This document shows positions 56,697 through 64,000 of a stretch of 64,000 nt of DNA, one piece after another. This DNA comes from Amyloporia xantha (taxonomy: Eukaryota > Basidiomycota > Agaricomycetes > Polyporales > Adustoporiaceae): positions 62,001-126,000 of the forward strand of contig JAYKKR010000051.1 in NCBI GenBank assembly GCA_036971615.1, in the 5' to 3' direction. A program made the position numbers and the translations under genes. Position 1 is the stretch's first letter. Every line of letters begins with the position of its first letter. The notes under the pieces are model-generated. The model was not told where the DNA came from. It ran no database searches and saw only the letters and a program-made list of their open reading frames with translations.

Positions 56697-57470
56697 TTAG
56701 TGTAATTCAATTGCGTCTTTGATATAAGAACATGTTAATATTACAAATACATATGCTTGTATAAAAGATACTGCTAATTCTAATCCCATTATAGCTAAGA
56801 ATAGAGTAAAAGGAATTACAGTTAAAACAGCAACAATTAAACTACCGCTAAACATTTGATATAGGAAAGTTGCTAATATTTTCAATAAAGTGTGTCCAGC
56901 CACCATGTTAGCGAAAAGTCTTATACCTAAAGAGAAAGCTCTTGCTAGGTATGAAACTAATTCGATTAAAACTAATAGAGGCACTAAAGCTAAAGGTGTT
57001 CCAGATGGTACAAAATATGAGAAGAAGTGTAATTTATGTATAGATAAACCTAGAATTGTTACTGCTATTAGTATAGTGAATGATAAACCAATTGACACCA
57101 TTATTGAGGTAGTAATTGTGAAAGAATATGGTATATTACCAGTTAAGTTCGCAATTAATATGAAAAAAAATAAAGAGTAAATAAATGGTAAGTAAAGTTC
57201 TTTACCTAATTGTTCTCTAACCATTGAGTTTATACTTGCAAATAAACTTTCTAGAGCTATAGACCATTTTGAAGGTACTAATTTAGTGTCATTATTAGCC
57301 ATATAATGTAATGATACTATTATAAATAATACTAATAATGAATATAAAGCTAGATTAGTTAAGCTTATATTTAAATAACCTAAAATAGGTGCGTTTAAAC
57401 CTAGTAAACTAGTAACTTCGAATTGTTCTAATGGAGAATTTATTATTACGGGATTTATATTTCCGAACAT
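56697..57470 (-). CDS. atp6: ATP synthase F0 subunit a (copy 3)
   Basis: Intact 257 residues, confirming that the break in the 11921-12692 copy is a short A run. Confidence 0.96.
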   Translation of the reverse strand: MFGNINPVIINSPLEQFEVTSLLGLNAPILGYLNISLTNLALYSLLVLFIIVSLHYMANNDTKLVPSKWSIALESLFASINSMVREQLGKELYLPFIYSLFFFILIANLTGNIPYSFTITTSIMVSIGLSFTILIAVTILGLSIHKLHFFSYFVPSGTPLALVPLLVLIELVSYLARAFSLGIRLFANMVAGHTLLKILATFLYQMFSGSLIVAVLTVIPFTLFLAIMGLELAVSFIQAYVFVILTCSYIKDAIELH

Positions 57471-57516
57471 TGTTCTTGTTGTTGTTTCGTCGTCGTGCTT
57501 AATTAGATTGAATGTA

Positions 57517-57597
57517 CGGAATAGAGGGGAGTCGAACCCCTAAGGGTATTACCCGAACAATTAGCAATCGTTTTAACTTACCTATGTAAACCATTCC
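57517..57597 (-). tRNA. trnS: tRNA-Ser (GCT), copy 3
   Basis: Same as 12739-12819. Confidence 0.9.
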
Positions 57598-57600
57598 TCG

Positions 57601-57671
57601 TGATCTTTATCAGAATTGAACTGATACTAGCTACTTGAAGGGTAGCTGTACAACCTTTATACTAAAAGACC
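57601..57671 (-). tRNA. trnE: tRNA-Glu (TTC), copy 3
   Basis: Same as 3358-3428. Confidence 0.85.
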
Positions 57672-57844
57672 TTTTATATTATTTTTATTTTTTTTAGGAC
57701 TCTTTTACATTACTCTCCGGCCCCTCATCCCTCTCATCCCTCATCCTGCGACCATGGTCGAGGGATGCAGGATGAGGGATGAGAGAGAGGGTTGAGAGAG
57801 GAGTTAGCTGATAAAGGTAAAAGAAGAATTAATTTTGTTGAGTA

Positions 57845-59419
57845 ATGATCTTTCTTAGTATCTTAATTTTAATAGTGGCAATTGCCCTACCTTCATTCAA
57901 TAAAAATATTTCATCCATATTATATCTTAGAATATCTTCTATAATTTTTATTTATGCCGGAGCATTAGCTTTTAATGCTTTTTATATTCAGTCAATTGGA
58001 TCAGGTATTGGTATTTATAGTGGTTTATTCCATGTAAGCATAGTATCTCAACTTTTAGATGCTTTCCTATTTATAATAGGATCTTTAATTTTAATCTCTT
58101 GGCCTACTATAAATCGTAGCGACGCATCGTCGATGGGAGTGGCGTCAAAATATTCCTTAATTTGCTTGTTCAGTACACTAGGTGCGTCTTTATTAGTATC
58201 AAGTGCTGATCTTATCTCTATGTATTTAAGTATTGAATTACAATCATTTGCCGTATATATTTTATCTACTTTATATCGAGAAAAAGAAGCAGCTACTTCA
58301 GCTGGATTAAAATACTTTTTATTAGGTGGTTTATCTTCTTGTTTAATATTATTGGGAGCAGGATTAATTTATAGCTTTACAGGTCTAACAAACTTTGAAT
58401 CAATATATAGTATAGTCTCAGTATCCGGCTTTGCAGCATCAATCAGTCAAGGTTTAAGTTTAGGTTTAATATTAGTAGTAGTAGGTTTCTTATTTAAAAT
58501 AGCTGCCGCACCTTTACATAATTGGGCCCCAGATGTTTACGATGATGCTCCCACTATAGTAACAATATGGCTAACTACTATGCCAAAAATATCAATTTTA
58601 ATCTTTTTATTAGAATTGCATACACAAATAGGCGGCGTTACAGGTGACGTATTAAAAAACTTAATACTAATAAGTTCCTTACTATCCTTAATTTTAGGTA
58701 CAGTAGTAGGTTTAGCTCAATCTAGAATTAAACGATTATTAGCCTATAGTACTATATCTCACATAGGATTTATGTTATTAACATTAGCTATAAATACAGA
58801 ACAATCTATAGATTCATTAATATTTTATATTATACAATATTCAATAACTAATTTAAATACTTTCTTAATTATATTAGCTTTTGGTTACGTCGTACAACGA
58901 TCCGGCGAAGCATCATCGCCGGCGTACGAACCACGAATGCAGACCGTGCAAAGCACGGATAAAGATATTAAATTTATATCTGAATTAAAAGGTCAATTTT
59001 TTTCTAATCCTTTACTTAGTTTAAGTTTAAGTATTTGCTTATTCTCTATGGCAGGGATCCCTCCTTTAATTGGTTTCTTCTCTAAACAATTTGTATTATA
59101 TTCTGCTATACAAAGTGGATACTATTTCATGGCTATTGTAGCTATTGTAGTAAGTGTAATTAGTGCTTCTTATTACTTAAAAATAATTAGAGTTCTTCAT
59201 TCTCCTATGCCATCCGCATCCCTTTCATCGTCGATAGGGGATGGGGGGCATGCATGGATGCCAGAAGAAACTGACGTACAAGCGTCTGAATCTGAACTAA
59301 GTAATTTCCATAGTTTTTTAATTAGTACTTTAACTTTATCTATATTATTATTTGTTCTTAAACCTTCTATATTATTAAATAGTACACAATTACTTTCTTT
59401 ATCTGTATATAACTTTTAA
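57845..59419 (+). CDS. nad2: NADH dehydrogenase subunit 2
   Basis: Intact 524-residue membrane subunit of complex I, the reference copy. Recognised by [37 protein letters not shown] and [14 protein letters not shown]. Three non-conserved stretches are encoded by GC palindromes in frame: [11 protein letters not shown] (near 58116), [20 protein letters not shown] (near 58899) and [19 protein letters not shown] (near 59209). Its leader and first 59 codons are duplicated at ORF-E. The stop abuts the nad3 ATG. Confidence 0.96.
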   Translation: MIFLSILILIVAIALPSFNKNISSILYLRISSIIFIYAGALAFNAFYIQSIGSGIGIYSGLFHVSIVSQLLDAFLFIIGSLILISWPTINRSDASSMGVASKYSLICLFSTLGASLLVSSADLISMYLSIELQSFAVYILSTLYREKEAATSAGLKYFLLGGLSSCLILLGAGLIYSFTGLTNFESIYSIVSVSGFAASISQGLSLGLILVVVGFLFKIAAAPLHNWAPDVYDDAPTIVTIWLTTMPKISILIFLLELHTQIGGVTGDVLKNLILISSLLSLILGTVVGLAQSRIKRLLAYSTISHIGFMLLTLAINTEQSIDSLIFYIIQYSITNLNTFLIILAFGYVVQRSGEASSPAYEPRMQTVQSTDKDIKFISELKGQFFSNPLLSLSLSICLFSMAGIPPLIGFFSKQFVLYSAIQSGYYFMAIVAIVVSVISASYYLKIIRVLHSPMPSASLSSSIGDGGHAWMPEETDVQASESELSNFHSFLISTLTLSILLFVLKPSILLNSTQLLSLSVYNF

Positions 59420-59830
59420 ATGAATACTTTATTAATGTTATTTATTTTTGTACCTATTTTATCTGTAATATTACTGGCATTAAATTTATTAGTAGCTCCA
59501 CATAGACCCGATGAAGCTAAAGTATCTGCATATGAATGTGGATTTAACGCTATACAAGGTCAAACTAGATCTACTTTTCAAATACATTTTTATATTGTTG
59601 CTATGTTATTCTTAGTTTTTGATCTGGAAATACTGTTATTATTCCCAATTGCTGTTACTTTATATCAAGTAAGTACTTTTGGTTTTTCTGTCGCATTAAT
59701 TTTCTTCATTGTATTAACTATAGGATTTGTCCTAGAAATAGGTTCAGGTGCTATATCTATAAGTGAAGCTAAAGAATATAACATGCCATCCGAAGGATGG
59801 TCACGTAATAACCCCTTACGTCTTTTCTAA
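59420..59830 (+). CDS. nad3: NADH dehydrogenase subunit 3 (copy 3)
   Basis: 136 residues, with conserved YECGFNAIQGQTRSTFQIHFY and the loop-helix LVFDLEILLLFP. The tail after ISEAKEYN reads MPSEGWSRNNPLRLF, made by a CCATCCGAAGGATGG palindrome near the 3' end. Confidence 0.96.
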   Translation: MNTLLMLFIFVPILSVILLALNLLVAPHRPDEAKVSAYECGFNAIQGQTRSTFQIHFYIVAMLFLVFDLEILLLFPIAVTLYQVSTFGFSVALIFFIVLTIGFVLEIGSGAISISEAKEYNMPSEGWSRNNPLRLF

Positions 59831-60041
59831 CTTGTCATCTTCTTTATCTCCCATCTGCATCCTCTAGCCTCAACCCATCCTTCGGACCATCTAGATGAGG
59901 GTCGCAGGTTGCCGGTTGCCCGGCAACCGGCATCCTGCATCCATGGTGCATCCATGGATGAGAGGGATGAGGGTTGAGGTTAGAGGATGGGCCGAAGGAT
60001 GGTATCTAAGAGATGGAGGGTTCAAAGAGAGGTGGGGATAT

Positions 60042-60641
60042 TTATTTTCTAGAAATGAAAATTGGTGAAACCATAGCAAGTAATAATACTACACTAGTAA
60101 TAATAAGCCAAGAAGCTCCATAAGTATAAAGACCTTGACCAATGGCTTCAATTTGTAAGAAGTTAGTGAATGTAGTATCAGCTATAACAGGGCTAAAAGC
60201 AGTATTTACATTTACTGTATAAATTTCAGAATTTAATATTAATCCATTTAGATTAGTTAATACTTCTAACAAAGCAGATATTGCTGAGACATTATTAAAA
60301 CTGAAAGGAATAATAGTAAAAATTTCATATATAAATAAAGATCCTATAGCTAAAGCTAAAGGAAGGTTTTTTGTATACTGAGAACCTGTTTCTAATATAT
60401 CAGTTAATTTAATATTAATCATCATAATAACAAAAAGAAATAATACAGCAATTGCACCAACGTATACAATAATATAAGAAATACCAATAAATCCTATTCC
60501 TAATAGTATTAGGTATCCTGCAGCATTAACAAAAACTGAGATTAAAAAAATTACAGCTATAACAGGATTTTTAGAAGTAATAACTAATACACCTGAAAAA
60601 AGAGTAGCGAAAGCTAAAATATCAATAAGTAAATTTTTCAT
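60042..60641 (-). CDS. nad6: NADH dehydrogenase subunit 6
   Basis: Intact 199 residues, reference copy: SKNPVIAVIFLISVFVNAAG, the conserved GISYIIVYVGAIAVLFLFVIMM helix region, and a hydrophobic C-terminus. Convergent with nad3 across a GC cluster of about 200 bp. Confidence 0.96.
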   Translation of the reverse strand: MKNLLIDILAFATLFSGVLVITSKNPVIAVIFLISVFVNAAGYLILLGIGFIGISYIIVYVGAIAVLFLFVIMMINIKLTDILETGSQYTKNLPLALAIGSLFIYEIFTIIPFSFNNVSAISALLEVLTNLNGLILNSEIYTVNVNTAFSPVIADTTFTNFLQIEAIGQGLYTYGASWLIITSVVLLLAMVSPIFISRK

Positions 60642-61201
60642 ACGTAAAATAATTTTATATTAGCCTGCGTCGTGCCGGTTGATGCATCCCATCCTTCGGC
60701 ATCCGAAGGATGGGATGAGAGGGGGCACGGCTCGATTAAAATATTATATCGCGAACGATAAAACATATAAACAGACAAAAGGCTGAAAACAAGACTGCTC
60801 CATCTGCATCCCTCGCCTTGCGCTCATCTGCACACCATCCCTCTCACGTGCCCCCTGCAACATCGACGATGAGGCAGGGATGGCAGGATGAGAGGATGAA
60901 AGGATGGGGCAAGACAGGATGTAGCGTGCAGAGCACGGAGAGCACGCTCAAGTAGGTTTAACCAAGAATAAGTTACCTTTCTCATATCTCGACCACCAGT
61001 CTGCTCGTGAGAGTGAGGGATGTAAGATGGGATGGTAAGGCCGAAGAAAATATATAAAATCGCCGCTGCATCTCCCAACCACCATCCTGCATCCTGCATC
61101 CTCTAGCAGGATGAGGGATGACTGGATGAGTGAAGGGGTGGCGATTAAACCAAGAGGATATACCTCTGTCTTTTATAGACGTATGGGGTTACCGTCGTGT
61201 T

Positions 61202-62172
61202 TTAGAAAAATCTATGTCCAATTGTAATAGTAAGACTAAATGTACCTCTTTTGTTTTTTGTAGTAAATCTAGATGTAGTTACAAGGTCTGCACTACTTCT
61301 AGTTAAACTTCCGTTTTGAGTTGTTTTTACTGTACGTCGAGGTATTATTTTTTGTTTTAATAAACGACCGGCTAGTCTTATTTTTAGACCAGTTAAGAAA
61401 GTAGGTACACTAGATTTAGATTCTGGAATCATTATTGTAGGGTTTTTTATAGTCGCCTTATTAAAAATATTATCCAATATATATATATAAGGTTTAAAAT
61501 TAATATCAGAAATTCTACCTAGAAGATTAGCTAAAATATTACTATCGTAAAAAGGATAATGTAATCTTACTAAATTAAGTTCTACAGGTTTTTTAAAATA
61601 GTTACTTAAATTAGCACATAATAATTCTAAATGTTTACTCTTAAGAGTCGTCGTCGTAAGAAAAAAGAAAAATAAATGTATAACTACTTTTTGAGGTGTA
61701 ATATAATATACAGGTTTACTAATTAAACTTGACATTGTCATAAATGAATTTTCTAAAATAGAAGAAATATTAGCGGCGGTTGATGTTGAGATGAGAGATG
61801 CGCTATTAAAGTTATAATTAATAATTTGAGATCGAGCTACGTCAACATTAAATTTAGCGTGCGAAGCACGTAAGTACGTTTCTTTATTTTGTACGCTATC
61901 GGCGTAGCCGCGTGGTCGTAACATATCTACGTACGTCTGGCTCTTATTATCATCTGTCAACGCCATCCCGCGCGCGAGAATTGATGCGTCTTGAGATTTT
62001 TCTTTTTTCGTTTGTAAGATTGTTTTTTTATCAAGGCTTGAGATTAGCAGACTATATTTTGTTAATTCACTTATACGTAATATAAAACTTTTTTATCTTT
62101 GTCGTGTTCTTCTATACCATCTCGTGATGCGTGCAACATCGACGATGAGGCACGGATATTTTGTACGTGCAT
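61202..62172 (-). CDS. rps3: Ribosomal protein S3 (frameshifted copy)
   Basis: Same as 16417-17391, but one T run near 62034 is three shorter (one Lys fewer) and another near 62090 is one shorter, so the N-terminal ~50 residues are out of frame. Confidence 0.88.
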
Positions 62173-62482
62173 GATTTGATTTTTTTTAATAAAATTTATT
62201 TATTTATTTATATAAATTTTATGATATATATATTTTACTTTGCATAACATCCGAACTTAACAATACACGTGAATAATATACATACGTTTTATTTTACATG
62301 TTAAATAGATATTTTATTGTTAAGTTATAACAGCTAGGCGCGTCCCCCTCTATCTTTCTCTCAACATCGATCCTAGCCGATTGGCTAGATCAATGTTGAG
62401 GCTCCGAAGCTGGGGGGGGGTTTATGATGAGTTTTAATAGCTGATTCTTTTATCTCGTCTCAACAATCACGTGCCCATGCCT

Positions 62483-62556
62483 AGATTATAGTTAAAGGGG
62501 ATAACACTAGAACTACGAAACTAGAGTTGCAGGTTCAAATCCTTCTAATCTTAGAC
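62483..62556 (+). tRNA. trnR: tRNA-Arg (ACG), copy 2
   Basis: Same as 17699-17772, including the extra A in the anticodon arm, so that base is probably real. Confidence 0.7.
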
Positions 62557-62656
62557 ACACCTTTATATACATTAACACACCTCAGCGCCGGCTTCGCCGG
62601 TTGACACATTTCATTCATTACCGGTTCCCAAAGGACGTGTTTATTACATAAAAAAC

Positions 62657-64000
62657 ATGAAACAATTAATTATTATACTCTACTTCGCACTTCGGGCGAT
62701 TATTATCGCCCCGCGTAGCGGTCTAATAGGGTTAGTTTTAAATCGAAAAAACTTAATCCTATTTTTCATGGTCTGCGCGATTCTTGTAGCATTCACTGCT
62801 GTGGATACTAACATACTGTGCAAAAGCTCGACCTCATCCTGGTTGATGATTACTCCAATTATAAAAATAAACAAATCAGGATTCAATGAATTTATTGGTG
62901 ATATTGACACTCCAGAGATACTTAGTTTCACACCCGATTCGGGATTATCTTTAATAATCAAAGCTTTTTTCAATCGTATTATTAGCACTGCAGGCGACAG
63001 AAAATTCTTTATATTACTAAGACTACACTATGATGATGATTCAATAAGAACACTACATAAAGGACTCATAGTTAAACATGCTTCTTTAAATGAGTACATT
63101 ACTCTATGTAAAAACTTAATCTCGATTAAATCCAATGATTATACAGCAAGAGCGATAACGAAAGTAACCTTTAATTATTTCATGATTGATCTTGATCGTG
63201 AACAATATTATATTGATAAGTGGACAGAACTAGACATGCAGAATACGAAACCAATATCATTAACACCGTTTGGTAAATATAAACTTCCGTCAAATAATAA
63301 CTATTCTAGTTGGGGTGTTATAATGTCAGAAACTGATAAAGTTTCAGTGATCGCAAGTGATAATTATATTTATGTTATTACTCATCTTTCCGAAACGGAA
63401 ACGGAAATTAAAGTTTTTAAAAATAAAAAACTGATTATTACATTTACAGACGTGCTTTTATCACGGACCGATGTTGATGCCTTTTTTAAACGAGTCATTA
63501 ACTCTATGACATATTACATTCGCAATGGGGCTATACTTCTATCAATTAAAGAACTAGAAACTAAATTCCTTAAAACTCTAAAATGTAAAAACGTTCCTTC
63601 TGCTAATAAGATTATTACTTTCGATATTGAAACTCTTCTTATTGACGGTCAACATAAACCTTATCTTTATTCAATGTATGACGGCAAACGTACTTATTCT
63701 TGGTTCACTGATTCGCCTCAATCCTTATTCGATCAACTATTAAGACGTAAATATAAAAACTTTGTCTGCTATGCCCATAATCTATCTGGATTCGATATCG
63801 TATTCATTTTCAGATATCTAGCGGTCCTGCATAGTCAGGGTTATAAAATTACAATCCTTAAAAAAGATGATACCATGCTTCGCATGGAATATAAATATCG
63901 CTTCCCGAAAAGACAATATATCAATTGACATTCGTGATTCTTTTTTAATCTTACCATTTTCTCTATCTAAACTAGCATTGCAATTTAATGTAGAAACATC
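62657..64000 (+). CDS. dpo: Family B DNA polymerase, N-terminal part (partial copy)
   Basis: One frame runs 423 codons from MKQLIIILYF to 63928, with FDIET at about residues 322-326 and YAHNLSGFD at 372-380. It then needs a frame change in the A run near 63909 before SIDIRDSF and a stretch to the window end. It is continuous where the 17875 copy breaks near 17966 and 19077, so those breaks are base-calling problems. CCATGCTTCGCATGG is in frame as TMLRMEY. Confidence 0.85.

Larger units (their letters stand above)
52341..64000. repeat. Direct terminal repeat, right copy
   Basis: Second copy of 7569-19213, cut by the window end inside dpo. Its sequence is often the better of the copies: nad2, nad6 and atp6 are uninterrupted here. 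rps3 is worse here because of a shortened T run near 62,090. Confidence 0.93.

Overview
The window is a complete fungal mitochondrial genome plus duplicated ends. It carries all 14 standard respiratory-chain genes (cox1-3, cob, nad1-6, nad4L, atp6, atp8, atp9), rps3, both rRNAs and tRNAs for all 20 amino acids. Genes lie on both strands, rps3 is free-standing, nad2 abuts nad3, nad4L overlaps nad5 by one base, and there is a plasmid-type family B DNA polymerase (dpo). This points to a basidiomycete, probably an agaricomycete; I cannot name the species. No core gene needs UGA as Trp and the Trp tRNA has anticodon CCA, so a standard-like code fits.

Architecture. Bases 7569-19213 recur as 52341-64000 in the same orientation, offset about 44.77-44.79 kb, so the molecule probably maps as a circle of about 44.8 kb and the contig runs past its own start. 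Bases 1-7571 are an inverted copy of about 8669-16250, joined to the unit at a 3-bp shared ATA. That arm looks like a chimeric or fold-back join, though a real isomer is not excluded. Many genes have one- or two-base frameshifts in homopolymers that are intact in another copy, which suggests an incompletely polished long-read assembly.

Layout of one unit: ORF-A (7620/52392), ORF-B (9579-8890, minus), a tRNA-like element, ORF-C (10640-10080, minus), trnW/trnD, atp9, atp6-trnS-trnE (minus), nad2-nad3, nad6 and rps3 (minus), trnR(ACG), dpo, then ORFs D, E, F (minus) and G (plus). An eight-tRNA cluster, nad4, ORF-H, nad5-nad4L, cox3, ORF-I, trnG and rnl follow on the minus strand. The rest is mostly plus: rns, trnV/L/R, cox2, trnH/M, (atp8 minus), trnC/R, nad1, trnI, cob, trnP/N/L/M, cox1 with one ORF-less group I intron, and ORF-J.

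Two features stand out. First, the genome is saturated with GC-rich palindromic modules (cores such as CATCCTTCGGATG, CATCTAGATG, CGACCATGGTCG, GGTTGCCCGGCAACC, CGTGCTTTGCACG) in spacers, rRNAs, the intron and, in frame, inside proteins. Second, a set of ORFs for small multi-pass membrane proteins appears to carry duplicated 5' leaders of essential genes: cox3's leader before ORF-G and ORF-I, nad4's before ORF-H, rps3's before ORF-F and ORF-J, nad2's leader plus 59 codons at ORF-E, and cob's before ORF-A. Most of these leaders begin at a recurring TAAAAGA(G/A) motif that may be the mitochondrial promoter. This leader capture by an orphan membrane-protein family is the best candidate here for an undescribed system.
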